Of a stretch of 54,655 nucleotides of DNA, positions 25,141 through 35,676 are shown piece after piece. The notes beneath the pieces are model-generated. The model saw only the letters and a list, made by a program, of their open reading frames with translations, was not told the DNA's origin and made no database searches. Origin of the DNA: Rhizobium sp. Q54 (GTDB lineage: Bacteria; Pseudomonadota; Alphaproteobacteria; SHVZ01); contig CAMBVS010000022.1 of NCBI GenBank assembly GCA_945871425.1, positions 1-54,655 of the forward strand. Reading direction: 5' to 3'. How positions within the stretch are numbered: the stretch's first letter is position 1; every line of letters starts with the position of its first letter. A program made the position numbers and the translations under genes.

Positions 25141-25194
25141 GCGTTTTAGGTACCGCCAGCCGCAAGCACGTCGTAAGGGGAAAGGCAGACTACC

Positions 25195-26211
25195 ATGCGG
25201 GTTCGCGAGGACTACCGGTCGCTATCCGGGCCTGAGAAGGCAGCAATCCTCCTGATGTCGCTCGGCGAGGAGCATGCCTCCAAGATGTTCGCGCTGATGA
25301 GCGACGACGAGATCAAGGAGATCTCGCAGATCATGGCCAACCTCGGCACCGTGTCGGCCAACGTGGTCGAGCGGTTGTTCGTGGAGTTCGCCGAGCAGAT
25401 CTCCTCGACCGGATCGCTGGTCGGCACGTTCGACTCGACCGAGCGCCTGTTGATGAAGGTGATGGATGCCGACCGCGTCGGCAACATCATGGAGGAGATC
25501 CGCGGCCCTGCCGGCCGCACGATGTGGGACAAGCTCGGCAACGTCAACGAGATGGTTCTCGCCAACTATCTCAAGAACGAGTACCCGCAGACCGTCGCCG
25601 TGGTGCTTTCCAAGATCAAGGCGGACCATGCCGCCAAGGTCCTGAGCATGCTGCCCGAGAACTTCTCCATGGAAGTCGTCATGCGCATGCTGCGCATGGA
25701 GGCGGTGCAGAAGGACGTGCTCTCCGACGTCGAGCGCACGCTGAGAACCGAGTTCATGAGCAACCTCGCGCGCACCACCCGCCGCGATGCGCACGAGATG
25801 ATAGCCGAGATATTCAACAACCTGGACCGCGCCACCGAGTCCCGCTTCGTCGCCGCGCTGGAAGAGCGCAACAAGGACTCCGCCGAGAAGATCAAGGCGA
25901 TGATGTTCACCTTCGAGGACCTGAGCCGCCTCGACCCCGGCGGCGTGCAGACGCTGCTGCGCACGGTCGAGAAGGCCAAGCTCGGCCTGGCGCTGAAAGG
26001 CGCCTCCGAGCCGCTCCGCGATCTGTTCTTCTCCAACATGTCCGAACGCGCCGGCAAGCTCTTGCGCGAGGACATGGCGTCGCTCGGGCCGGTGCGCCTG
26101 AAAGAGGTCGAAGAGGCGCAGATGGTCATGGTGCAGACCGCCAAGGACCTCGCCGCCCGCGGCGAGATCGTGCTGTCCGACAACAAGGGCGGCGACGAGC
26201 TGGTCTACTGA
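25195..26211 (+). CDS. fliG: Flagellar motor switch protein FliG
   Basis: 338 residues, ATG at 25195, 54 bases after fliF. The N-terminal domain starts [19 protein letters not shown] and binds FliF; the middle has [20 protein letters not shown] (EHPQT-type motif) and the C-terminal torque helix region is [17 protein letters not shown] plus [12 protein letters not shown], with the alternating charges that meet MotA. FliG forms the cytoplasmic rotor ring and converts stator ion flow into rotation. The coding sequence is intact, so the neighbouring fliF lesion is not part of general decay of the operon. Confidence 0.96.
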   Translation: MRVREDYRSLSGPEKAAILLMSLGEEHASKMFALMSDDEIKEISQIMANLGTVSANVVERLFVEFAEQISSTGSLVGTFDSTERLLMKVMDADRVGNIMEEIRGPAGRTMWDKLGNVNEMVLANYLKNEYPQTVAVVLSKIKADHAAKVLSMLPENFSMEVVMRMLRMEAVQKDVLSDVERTLRTEFMSNLARTTRRDAHEMIAEIFNNLDRATESRFVAALEERNKDSAEKIKAMMFTFEDLSRLDPGGVQTLLRTVEKAKLGLALKGASEPLRDLFFSNMSERAGKLLREDMASLGPVRLKEVEEAQMVMVQTAKDLAARGEIVLSDNKGGDELVY

Positions 26212-26226
26212 TAGGAGCGCTGCATA

Positions 26227-26949
26227 TTGTCGACCATCATCCGGCCATTCCTGTTCGAGACCAGCTTCGACGAGGACGCGGCCGACCGCGCGCGCGAAAA
26301 GCAGGAGGCCGAGGAGCGGGCGCGCCTGGAAGCCGAAGCCGCCGCCAATTCTGAGCCGCCGCCGCCGACCTTCTCGCAGGAAGAAATGACCGCGGCACGC
26401 CAGGCAGGGTTCCTTGAAGGACGCAACGCCGGCATCTCCGAGGCGCAGGCCTCGCTCGAGCGCCGCGCCGCCGACGCCCTCGACCAGGTGAGCCGGGCGC
26501 TCGCCCAGCTCGACCGCGCCCAGCGCGAAGGGGTGGTCGAGCTGATGCGGGGCGCGCTCGAAGTTACTCATACGATCGTCCGCAAGCTGCTGCCCGAGTA
26601 TGTCCGCCGCCACGGCTCCGACGAGATCCAGGCGCTGGTGCGCCAGGTCCTGGAGACCCTGATCGAGGAGCCGCGGGTGGTCATCCGCGTACCCGAGGAC
26701 CTGGTCGAGGCCCTGAAGCCGCGTATCGCCCAGGCCGGCAAGGCGACCAGCTTCGAGGGCCAGCTCGTCGTCTTCGGCGAGCCGGCGCTCGGCGACGGCG
26801 ACTGCCGGGTCGAATGGTCTTCAGGCGGGGCCGAACGGCTGGTCCAGCAATCCCTCGATCAGGTCGCCCAGGTGGTCGGCCGCGCGCTCGTACCACCGGA
26901 CACCGCACCCGACGACGCGAGCCAGCCTCCGCTGGCTCCCAACGAATAG
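26227..26949 (+). CDS. fliH: Flagellar assembly protein FliH
   Basis: 240 residues starting at TTG 26227, with AGGAG nine bases upstream; no ATG fits. A charged, Glu/Ala-rich N-terminal coiled coil (residues 15-45, 60-105) precedes the FliH/HrpE-like domain with ALEVTHTIVRKLLPEYVRR, VLETLIEEPRVVIRVPEDL and ALGDGDCRVEWSSGGAER, the usual conserved end. FliH is the peripheral stalk that restrains the export ATPase FliI and ties it to the C-ring via FliN. fliI is not in this window. It lies 15 bases after fliG and 30 before fliN. Confidence 0.9.
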   Translation: MSTIIRPFLFETSFDEDAADRAREKQEAEERARLEAEAAANSEPPPPTFSQEEMTAARQAGFLEGRNAGISEAQASLERRAADALDQVSRALAQLDRAQREGVVELMRGALEVTHTIVRKLLPEYVRRHGSDEIQALVRQVLETLIEEPRVVIRVPEDLVEALKPRIAQAGKATSFEGQLVVFGEPALGDGDCRVEWSSGGAERLVQQSLDQVAQVVGRALVPPDTAPDDASQPPLAPNE

Positions 26950-26979
26950 TGGCTCACCCGAGCCCCAAGGAGGCAATCG

Positions 26980-27333
26980 ATGCCGAACGATGACAATCTC
27001 GAATTGACCGAGCTCGAAGGCAAGAGCGCCAACAAACCCGAGGAAGAGGAAGAAGATCGCCTGGAAGGGCAGCGCACCGCGACCGCGCGCGACCTCGAGG
27101 CCGTCTACGACATTCCCGTGCAGATCTCGGCCGTGCTCGGCAAGTCGACGATGCAGGTGAGCCAGCTGCTCAAGCTCGGCCGCGGCGCCGTCGTCGAGCT
27201 CGACCGCAAGGTCGGCGAGGCGATCGACATCTACGTCAACAACCGCCTCGTCGCCCGCGGCGAGGTGGTGATCGTCGACGAGCGTCTCGGCGTGACCATG
27301 ACCGAGATCATCAAGTCGGACCGCTCGCAATAA
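26980..27333 (+). CDS. fliN: Flagellar motor switch protein FliN
   Basis: 117 residues. A short acidic leader (EEEEED near residue 22) is followed by the SpoA/FliN domain: VYDIPVQISAVLGKSTMQVS, LLKLGRGAVVELDRKVGEA, IYVNNRLVARGEVVIVDERL. FliN with FliM forms the bottom of the C-ring, binds FliH and takes part in switching. AAGGAGG precedes the ATG by seven bases. Cotranscribed with fliH and the motA-like gene. Confidence 0.95.
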   Translation: MPNDDNLELTELEGKSANKPEEEEEDRLEGQRTATARDLEAVYDIPVQISAVLGKSTMQVSQLLKLGRGAVVELDRKVGEAIDIYVNNRLVARGEVVIVDERLGVTMTEIIKSDRSQ

Positions 27334-27350
27334 GGATCGCTTAGAAGCTC

Positions 27351-28199
27351 ATGGCCGAACCAGCGCCAAAGCTGAAGATCGCCGGCGGCAATCGTGCCGC
27401 CGGGGTGCCTGCGCCCGCTCGCCGCTCCGGCCCCGACCTCGCCGGCGTGCTCGGGCTCGGCGTCGGCTTCGCCGTCCTCTTGATCGCCGCCGTGGTCGGC
27501 GGGGCGCCCAACGCCTTCATCGACGTTCCCTCGCTGCTGATCGTGTTCGGCGGCACCTTCGCGGTCACCACGATCTCGTTCTCGCTGGCCGAGATCTGGA
27601 GGGCCCAGCGCCTGATGCTGGTCGCCCTCTTCTCCGGCACGCCGGACTGCGGCGAGGCGGCCAGGCGCGTTCTCGATCTCGCCAGGCTGGCACGGACCGA
27701 GGGCGTGCTCGTGCTCGAACGACAGCTGGCCCAGCTCCGCGACGCGCCCTTCCTCAGGCGCGCCATCGCGCTCGTCGTCGACGGCGCCACGCCGGAGGAC
27801 GTCGAGGACGTGATGGCGCAGGAGCAGTCGGCGATCCAGTCGCGTCATGCCAAGAGCGCCTCGATCCTGCGCAAGGCCGCCGAGGTCGCCCCCGCCATGG
27901 GCCTGATCGGCACGCTGGTCGGCCTCGTGCAGATGCTGGGCCAGCTCGACAACCCGTCGGCGATCGGCCCGGCGATGGCGGTCGCCCTTCTCACAACCTT
28001 CTACGGCGCGGTGCTCGCCAACATGGTGTTCGCCCCGCTCGCCTCCAAGCTCGACCGCAATTCCGCCGAGGAGGCGCTGGTCAACCGGATCTACGTGATC
28101 GGCGCCGCCTCGATCGGCCGCCAGGAGAACCCGACCCGGATCGAGATCCTGCTCAACACCGTGCTGCCGCCGGAAAAGCGGCTGGGGTCGCTGGAATAG
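27351..28199 (+). CDS. motA: MotA-family flagellar stator / proton channel protein
   Basis: 282 residues. Two N-terminal membrane segments (VLGLGVGFAVLLIAAVV, FIDVPSLLIVFGGTFAVTT), a cytoplasmic loop with charged residues expected to contact FliG, and two C-terminal segments including AEVAPAMGLIGTLVGLVQML and AMAVALLTTFYGAVLANMVF, which carry the conserved prolines and glycines of MotA/PomA. A Pro/Ala-rich leader of about 25 residues precedes them. No motB follows; in several alphaproteobacteria this gene in the fliF operon lies away from motB. It is 17 bases after fliN. It ends with TAG. Confidence 0.88.
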   Translation: MAEPAPKLKIAGGNRAAGVPAPARRSGPDLAGVLGLGVGFAVLLIAAVVGGAPNAFIDVPSLLIVFGGTFAVTTISFSLAEIWRAQRLMLVALFSGTPDCGEAARRVLDLARLARTEGVLVLERQLAQLRDAPFLRRAIALVVDGATPEDVEDVMAQEQSAIQSRHAKSASILRKAAEVAPAMGLIGTLVGLVQMLGQLDNPSAIGPAMAVALLTTFYGAVLANMVFAPLASKLDRNSAEEALVNRIYVIGAASIGRQENPTRIEILLNTVLPPEKRLGSLE

Positions 28200-28231
28200 C
28201 GGCCGCAAAAGGACTTTCGGAGACGACAACG

Positions 28232-29602
<1,371 letters not shown>

Positions 29603-29622
29603 TCTAGGCCAGGCCCGGAACG

Positions 29623-31737
29623 ATGGCTGACACCCCGCAGACCGCAGGCGCCGCCGAAGGCGCCGGCATGGGCGGATTCTTCCAACGCCTCGGCCTGTCG
29701 GGCAGCAGCGCCGGCAACCTGCTGATGCCGTTCGGCATCATCGCCATCCTCGCCGTCCTCGTCTTCCCGCTGCCGACATGGCTTCTCGACGTCTCGCTCG
29801 CCATCTCGATCACGCTCTCGATCATGATCCTGATGACCGTGCTGTTCATCGAGAAGGCGCTGGAGATCAACGCCTTCCCGACGATCCTGCTGGTCACCAC
29901 GATGCTGAGGCTGTCGCTCAACCTGGCATCGACCCGCCTGATCCTGGAGCACGGGCACGAGGGCAGCGCCGCCGCCGGAAAGGTCATCGAGGCCTTCGGC
30001 AAGTTCATGATGGGCGGCAACTTCGTCATCGGCATCATCGTCTTCACCATCCTGGTGATCGTGAACTTCATCGTCATCACCAAGGGCTCGGGGCGCATTG
30101 CCGAGGTCGCGGCGCGCTTCGCCCTCGACGGCATGCCGGGCAAGCAGATGGCGATCGACGCCGATCTCTCGGCCGGCCTCGTCGACGAGAAGGAAGCCAA
30201 GCGGCGACGGAAGGAGCTCGAGGACGAGTCCGGCTTCTTCGGCGCCATGGACGGCGCGTCCAAGTTCGTCCGCGGCGACGCGGTCGCGGGCGTCCTCATC
30301 ACCTTCATCAATATCATCGGCGGCCTGATCATCGGCCCGCTTCAGCACGGACTCTCGATCTCCCAGGCGCTGCAGAACTACACGGTCCTGACGGTCGGCG
30401 ACGGTCTGGTCACCCAGCTTCCGGCCTTGATCATCTCGACCGCCGCCGGCCTCCTCGTCACCAAGGCCGGCAGCACCGAGAAGTCCGACAAGGCGATGTT
30501 CGGCCAGCTCTCGGCCTATCCGATGGCCCTCGGCATGTCGTCGGCGGTGATGTTCGGCATGGGCCTCCTGCCCGGACTGCCGATGATTCCCTTCACGCTC
30601 GCCGCCGCCACCATCGGCTTCATCGGCTACATGCGTTACCAGCAGAGCGAGCAGGTGAAGGCGGACGCGGCCCTGGTCGCCGCCCAGCCGGTGTCGGTGG
30701 CCGAGGAGCCGATCGCAACCGCGCTCGCCATCGACCTGATCCGCCTCGAGCTGGGATACGGGCTCCTGCCGCTGATCCGCAACGCCGACGGCGGGCGGCT
30801 CACCGATCAGATCAAGGCGCTGCGCCGCCAGCTGGCCTCCGAGGTCGGCTTCATCATGCCGTCCGTGCGCATCCAGGATAACCTGCAGCTTCCCTCCAAC
30901 ACCTACGTCATCCGGGTGAAGGAGGTCGAGGCGGGCCGCGGCGATCTGAGGACGGGCATGCTTCTGGTCATGGATCCGCGCGGCAACAAGATCGCGCTTT
31001 CCGGCGAGGAGACCAGCGAGCCGACCTTCGGTCTGCCGGCCATGTGGGTGAACGCCGCCATGCGCGAAGAGGCGATGTTCAAGGGCTATACCGTGGTCGA
31101 GCCGCCGACCGTCATCACCACCCACTTGACCGAGGTGGTGAAGGACAACATGCCGGACCTGCTCTCGTACTCCGAGACGCAGAAGCTGCTCGACGAGTGC
31201 GGCTCCCATCACCAGAAGCTGGTCGGCGACGTCGTTCCCTCGCAGATCACCGTCGGCGGCCTGCAGCGGGTGCTGCAGAACCTGCTGGCCGAACGGGTGT
31301 CGATCCGCGACCTGCCGACCATCCTGGAGGCGATCTCCGAGGGTTCGAGCCTGTCGCGCAACATCGGCTTCATCACCGAGCACGTCCGCACCCGGCTCGC
31401 CCGCCAGCTCAGCGACCAGTATTCCGCCGACCAGGGCTACATCCCGCTCCTCACCATGTCGCCGGAGTGGGAACAGGCCTTCGCCGAGTCCCTTGTCGGC
31501 CAGGGCGAGGACCGGCAGCTGTCGATGGCGCCGTCGCGCCTCCAGGAGTTCATGCAGTCGGTACGGACGACCTTCGAGCGTTACGCCATGATGGGCGAGA
31601 TCCCGGTGCTTTTGACCAGCCCGGCGGTCCGGCCCTACGTGCGCTCGATCATCGAACGCTTCCGCCCGGCCACCGTCGTGATGTCGCAGAGCGAGATCCA
31701 TCCGAAGGCACGGATCAAGACGCTCGGTCAGATCTGA
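29623..31737 (+). CDS. flhA: Flagellar biosynthesis protein FlhA (export gate)
   Basis: 704 residues, normal length. About eight membrane segments occupy the first 340 residues (LLMPFGIIAILAVLVFPLP, LEINAFPTILLVTTMLRLSL, VIGIIVFTILVIVNFIVITK), including the FHIPEP-family block RIAEVAARFALDGMPGKQMA. The cytoplasmic domain has RIQDNLQLPSNTYVIRVKE and ends near KTLGQI. FlhA forms the nonameric ring that receives export substrates and chaperones at the inner membrane. Twenty bases after flbD and 17 before flhF. Confidence 0.97.
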   Translation: MADTPQTAGAAEGAGMGGFFQRLGLSGSSAGNLLMPFGIIAILAVLVFPLPTWLLDVSLAISITLSIMILMTVLFIEKALEINAFPTILLVTTMLRLSLNLASTRLILEHGHEGSAAAGKVIEAFGKFMMGGNFVIGIIVFTILVIVNFIVITKGSGRIAEVAARFALDGMPGKQMAIDADLSAGLVDEKEAKRRRKELEDESGFFGAMDGASKFVRGDAVAGVLITFINIIGGLIIGPLQHGLSISQALQNYTVLTVGDGLVTQLPALIISTAAGLLVTKAGSTEKSDKAMFGQLSAYPMALGMSSAVMFGMGLLPGLPMIPFTLAAATIGFIGYMRYQQSEQVKADAALVAAQPVSVAEEPIATALAIDLIRLELGYGLLPLIRNADGGRLTDQIKALRRQLASEVGFIMPSVRIQDNLQLPSNTYVIRVKEVEAGRGDLRTGMLLVMDPRGNKIALSGEETSEPTFGLPAMWVNAAMREEAMFKGYTVVEPPTVITTHLTEVVKDNMPDLLSYSETQKLLDECGSHHQKLVGDVVPSQITVGGLQRVLQNLLAERVSIRDLPTILEAISEGSSLSRNIGFITEHVRTRLARQLSDQYSADQGYIPLLTMSPEWEQAFAESLVGQGEDRQLSMAPSRLQEFMQSVRTTFERYAMMGEIPVLLTSPAVRPYVRSIIERFRPATVVMSQSEIHPKARIKTLGQI

Positions 31738-31754
31738 GGGGATAGCAGCGGCCC

Positions 31755-32753
31755 ATGCGTCTCAAGACCTTCAACGCGCGCACCATGTCGGAAGCGATGA
31801 AGATGGTGCGCGACCATCTGGGCGAGGACGCGATCATCGTCTCGACCCAGCGGGGCGAGGGCGGCAAGGGCGTCCGGCTGACCGCTGCCCTCGACGGCGC
31901 CGATCCGGAATTCGACGGCTCGCCGGAGCCGGCCTCGAACAGGCCCGCGGCCAAGAAGCGGGACACGGTCGAATACCTCTCCGACGCTCTCTCCCGCCAC
32001 GGCGTGCCCCCCAACCTGGCGGAGCGCATGCTGAGGAGCGCCACCACGCTCGGCATCGACGATCCTATCCTGGCTCTCGCCGGCGCGCTCGACGACGTCT
32101 TCTCATTCCAGCCGCTCAACGACGCCAAGCCGCAGAAGCCGATCATGCTGATCGGCCCGCCGGGCCAGGGAAAGACGCTGACGGCCGCCAAGATCGCCGC
32201 CCGCGCGGCGATGGCGCGGCGCCCGTTCCAGCTCATCACCACCGACACCGAGAGGGCCGGCGGCTACGAGCAGCTCCAGGTCTTCGGCAAGGCGCTGAGG
32301 GCGGACGTCCTCAGGATCGACACCTCCCAGCGCCTGAAAGAGACGCTGGCCGGCATCCGCAAGGACACGCTGACGGTCGTCGACACCGCCGGCCGCAATC
32401 CCTTCAGCCCGGACGACATGGCGATCCTCCGCCCCTTCGTGCAGGCGGCCCAGGCCGATACCTGCCTGGTGATGGCGGCGGGATCCGACCCGCTGGAAGC
32501 GGCCGAGGTCGCCCGCGCCTTCGCCGAGTTCGGCGCGAGCCGCCTGATCATCACCCGCCTCGACCTTGCCCGCCGCCTCGGCAGCCTGCTGGTCGCCGCC
32601 GAGGCCGGACGGTTGAAACTGGCCGACGCGAGCGTCACATCTGCCGTGGTCGACGGCCTCAATCCACTCAATCCGGTAGCAATGGCCCGACTCTTGCTTC
32701 CAGACCTGGTAGCCGAAGAGGCTGCCGCTCCCCTCAAGCGAGCGTACTCATGA
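31755..32753 (+). CDS. flhF: FlhF, SRP-type GTPase controlling flagellar placement
   Basis: 332 residues. N-terminal MRLKTFNARTMSEAMKMVRD and LGEDAIIVSTQRG is the FlhF B-domain signature. The GTPase core has P-loop GPPGQGKT (134-141; the family usually has GPTGVGKT), ITTDTERAGGYEQL, and VVDTAGRNPFSPDDM. It sets polar position and number of flagella with FlhG. The last four bases overlap flhG as ATGA, so the pair is translationally coupled. Confidence 0.93.
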   Translation: MRLKTFNARTMSEAMKMVRDHLGEDAIIVSTQRGEGGKGVRLTAALDGADPEFDGSPEPASNRPAAKKRDTVEYLSDALSRHGVPPNLAERMLRSATTLGIDDPILALAGALDDVFSFQPLNDAKPQKPIMLIGPPGQGKTLTAAKIAARAAMARRPFQLITTDTERAGGYEQLQVFGKALRADVLRIDTSQRLKETLAGIRKDTLTVVDTAGRNPFSPDDMAILRPFVQAAQADTCLVMAAGSDPLEAAEVARAFAEFGASRLIITRLDLARRLGSLLVAAEAGRLKLADASVTSAVVDGLNPLNPVAMARLLLPDLVAEEAAAPLKRAYS

Positions 32754-33541
32754 CGACCGCGACCCCGGCCTCAGCGCCCCGCCCGACTCTCCTGACCAAG
32801 GGGAGGAACGTCATCGCCGTCGCTTCCGGCAAGGGCGGTGTCGGGAAGACTTGGTTCTCGATCACGCTCTCCCATGCACTCGCCCGCGCGGGGCGGAAGA
32901 CGCTGCTGTTCGACGGAGACCTCGGCCTCGCCAATGTCGACATCCAGCTCGGCCTCACCCCCGACCGCGACCTGGGCGGCGTCATCACCGGGCGCATCGG
33001 GCTGACCCAGGCCGCCGCCCGCTACGAGGAGGGTGGCTTCGACATCATCGCCGGGCGCTCCGGCACCGGCTCGCTCGCGACGCTGCCGGCCCAGCGCCTG
33101 GCCCAGCTCGGCGGCGAGATCGTCGAGGTCGCCAAGCAATACGACAAGGTCGTGCTCGATCTCGGCGCCGGCCTCGACCGAACGGTCAGGCTGCTGGCTG
33201 CGGCCGCCGGGACGACGCTGGTCATCACCACGCCCGAGCCGACGGCGCTCACCGACGCCTATGCCTACATCAAGGTGACCAACGCCGACGAGCCGACCGC
33301 CGACCTTCGGGTGGTGGTCAACATGGCGGGCAGCCTCGCCGAGGGCCAGCGCACCTACCAGACCCTGCTCAAGGCCTGCGAGGGTTTCCTCAAGATCTCC
33401 CCGCCACTGGCTGGCGTGGTCAGGCGCGACAAGAAGGTGGCCGACAGCATCCGCAAGCAGTCGCCGCTGCTCACCCTGTTCCCGACCTCCGAGGCCGCCC
33501 AGGACATCGAGGGCCTGGTCGACCGCCTCTTGGAGACATGA
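32750..33541 (+). CDS. flhG: FlhG (FleN), MinD/ParA-like ATPase regulating flagellar number
   Basis: 263 residues. The deviant Walker A motif SGKGGVGKTWFSI (about 26-38) and LFDGDLGLANVDIQLGL are those of MinD/FlhG; VLDLGAGLDRTVRLL and VVVNMAGSLAEGQRTY follow. The GKGGVGKT second lysine identifies a MinD-type dimerising ATPase. It restricts flagellar number by stimulating FlhF GTPase and, in some species, by acting on the C-ring. ATGA overlap at both ends. Confidence 0.92.
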   Translation: MTTATPASAPRPTLLTKGRNVIAVASGKGGVGKTWFSITLSHALARAGRKTLLFDGDLGLANVDIQLGLTPDRDLGGVITGRIGLTQAAARYEEGGFDIIAGRSGTGSLATLPAQRLAQLGGEIVEVAKQYDKVVLDLGAGLDRTVRLLAAAAGTTLVITTPEPTALTDAYAYIKVTNADEPTADLRVVVNMAGSLAEGQRTYQTLLKACEGFLKISPPLAGVVRRDKKVADSIRKQSPLLTLFPTSEAAQDIEGLVDRLLET

Positions 33542-35673
33542 GCAGCATCGCGCCGTCGCCGCCGGTCATCCCGGCGCAGACCACCACGACGGCGCCCCAG
33601 CCGACACCGCCGCCGACCGACACCGCTGCCAGATCCACTACCCAGGCACCGCAGACCCCGCTCCCTTCGCCGCTCGCCGACGCGCCCGAACCGGCGGTGG
33701 TGACAGGGCCGCGCCAGACCTCCCCACAGCCGCAACCGACCTCGCTTGCTCCCGGAACCGTGGTCACCGCCGTGCTCGAGCAGCCGGCGACGACCCCGCC
33801 GGTCGTGGTCTCCGCCGAGCCCGAGGCACCTACCCCGGCGCCGCCTCCTGCGACAGCCGAGGAAGCGCCCCCAGCACCGCAGACCCAGGCCCGACCGGCC
33901 GCTGCCCCTCCGCAAGCGGCGGCACAGACTCCGACGCCGACGCCGCTCCCGACGGTCAGCGTGCCATCGACGCCTACGCCGCAAGCGCCGCCACCCCAGG
34001 CGTCCGCTCCGGCGCCGCAGCCGGCGCCAGCTTCGGTTCCGATCCCGGCCGCCTTGCCGGGTGCGCGAACCGTAGCCGTGCCGACCCCGACCGCCGCCCT
34101 GGCGACGCTGCTGACCCCGCTTCCGACGGCGCCCGCGCAGACGCCGCCCCTCCCCGGCGCGCCGCCGCCATCGGCCAGCCCCTCTGTCCCGGCGCCGTCC
34201 GCACCGCCGGCATCGACCTCCGCCGCTCCAGCGGCACCGGCTGCCCCATCGACGCCGAGCGCTGCGCCGGCCGCAGCGCCTCCCGCCGGACCATCGGCGC
34301 CGCAGCAGCAGCCGGCGACCGCGCCGCTACCCCCGGGCGCGGCCGCTCCGCGACCCGTCGCACCAGGCGCAACGCCGCAGACCGCGACCGCAGGCGCCGC
34401 CCCTGCGCCGCCAGCGACTCCGCCCGGGCACGTGGCCTCGGGCCCTCCATCCGCTCCCGCCGCGACCTCCGCCCCTTCATCTCCCACGACCGTTGCGCCC
34501 GCTCCGCTGCCGGGAGCAGATCCGGCGCCGGCGCTCCGCGTGCCCGCAGCCACGACGGCGCTGCGCCCAGGCCCCACGCCGACGACGTCGTCGTCCTCGA
34601 CACCGCCCTCGCCCTCACTCGCCGGCGGTGCGGTGGCCGCGCCGGTCGGCGGCCAGGGCGGCGTCCCCGCGCCGACATCGCTCGGCAGCTCGCCGGTTCT
34701 GGCGCTCCGGCCGGGCACGGCGCTGGTGCTGCAGGTGACGGAGATGACGCCGCGCGTGCAAGGCACGGCGCCGCCGCCGGCTCAGGGCCTCACCCTCACC
34801 GCTCAGGGCGGCCAGGTGAATTTCGGCGGCACGGTGATGGGATCGACCATCGGCGGCCAGCCGATCGTCGAGACGCCGCTCGGCCTCTTCACCCTCGGCG
34901 CCAAGGTCGACCTGCCGGAAGGCATGCGACTCCAGTTCCGCGTGATGGCGCCGCCGGGCGGCACCGGTACCGCCGCGGCGGGCGGGCAGCCGGCGACGCT
35001 GATGGAGCTGTCACGGCAATGGGCGGCCCTCGACGAGGCGCTGGCGACGCTGAAGGCGAGCGACCCGGTGATCGCCCAGGCGGTGCTGGAGCAGACCATC
35101 GCCAGGCCCGGCGCTCAGCTCGCCGGCGGCCTCGCCTTCTTCCTGGTGGCGCTCCGTGGCGGCGGCGATCTCAAGCGCTGGCTCGGCGAAAGCTCGGTCC
35201 AGGCGCTGGAGAAGTCGGGCCGCGGCAAGCTGGTGCAGCAGCTGTCGGAGGAGATGCGGGAGATGGCGCGGGCGGGATCGACCGAGACCGCCAAGACCGG
35301 TGACTGGCGGCCGCTGTTCATGCCGGTCTTCGACGGCGAGGGTGTGCGCCAGCTCCGCCTCTTCGTCCACCGCGACGGCGGCGAAGAGGGCGACGACGAC
35401 AAGCCTCCGGGGAAACGCTTCCTGGTCGATGCCGATTTCACGCGGCTTGGCCAGTTCCAGCTCGACGGGCTGGTCGCCGGAAAGAAGCTCGACCTGGTGG
35501 TCCGCACCAAGCAGGCATTGCCGGCGGACATCACCAAGAACATCAACGCGATCTTCACCCGCTCGCTCGATGCCTCGGGCTTCTCAGGCCTGCTCCGCTT
35601 CGAGGCGGGCGCCAAGCTGGTGACGCCCGACCCGGACGCGCTCTACGGCCACGCGACCGGCGTCAGCGCCTGA
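33538..35673 (+). CDS. FliK-like protein with long Pro/Ala/Thr-rich N-terminus
   Basis: 711 residues from ATG 33538, overlapping the flhG stop; the longer open frame upstream is a shadow of flhG. Residues 1 to about 390 are almost entirely Pro, Ala, Thr and Ser. The folded part, 394-711, begins GTALVLQVTEMTPRVQG, includes PLGLFTLGAKVDLPEGMRLQ and ends with RFLVDADFTRLGQFQLDGLV and NINAIFTRSLDASGFSGLLR. That last block resembles the Flg_hook domain of FliK (short beta strands, LG.FQLDG, then a helix). A protein of this kind often ends the flhA-flhF-flhG run in Rhodospirillales. Since a canonical fliK lies at 16457, this could be a second ruler or another export-control factor. Function not established. 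Confidence 0.75.
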   Translation: MSSIAPSPPVIPAQTTTTAPQPTPPPTDTAARSTTQAPQTPLPSPLADAPEPAVVTGPRQTSPQPQPTSLAPGTVVTAVLEQPATTPPVVVSAEPEAPTPAPPPATAEEAPPAPQTQARPAAAPPQAAAQTPTPTPLPTVSVPSTPTPQAPPPQASAPAPQPAPASVPIPAALPGARTVAVPTPTAALATLLTPLPTAPAQTPPLPGAPPPSASPSVPAPSAPPASTSAAPAAPAAPSTPSAAPAAAPPAGPSAPQQQPATAPLPPGAAAPRPVAPGATPQTATAGAAPAPPATPPGHVASGPPSAPAATSAPSSPTTVAPAPLPGADPAPALRVPAATTALRPGPTPTTSSSSTPPSPSLAGGAVAAPVGGQGGVPAPTSLGSSPVLALRPGTALVLQVTEMTPRVQGTAPPPAQGLTLTAQGGQVNFGGTVMGSTIGGQPIVETPLGLFTLGAKVDLPEGMRLQFRVMAPPGGTGTAAAGGQPATLMELSRQWAALDEALATLKASDPVIAQAVLEQTIARPGAQLAGGLAFFLVALRGGGDLKRWLGESSVQALEKSGRGKLVQQLSEEMREMARAGSTETAKTGDWRPLFMPVFDGEGVRQLRLFVHRDGGEEGDDDKPPGKRFLVDADFTRLGQFQLDGLVAGKKLDLVVRTKQALPADITKNINAIFTRSLDASGFSGLLRFEAGAKLVTPDPDALYGHATGVSA

Positions 35674-35676
35674 CCG

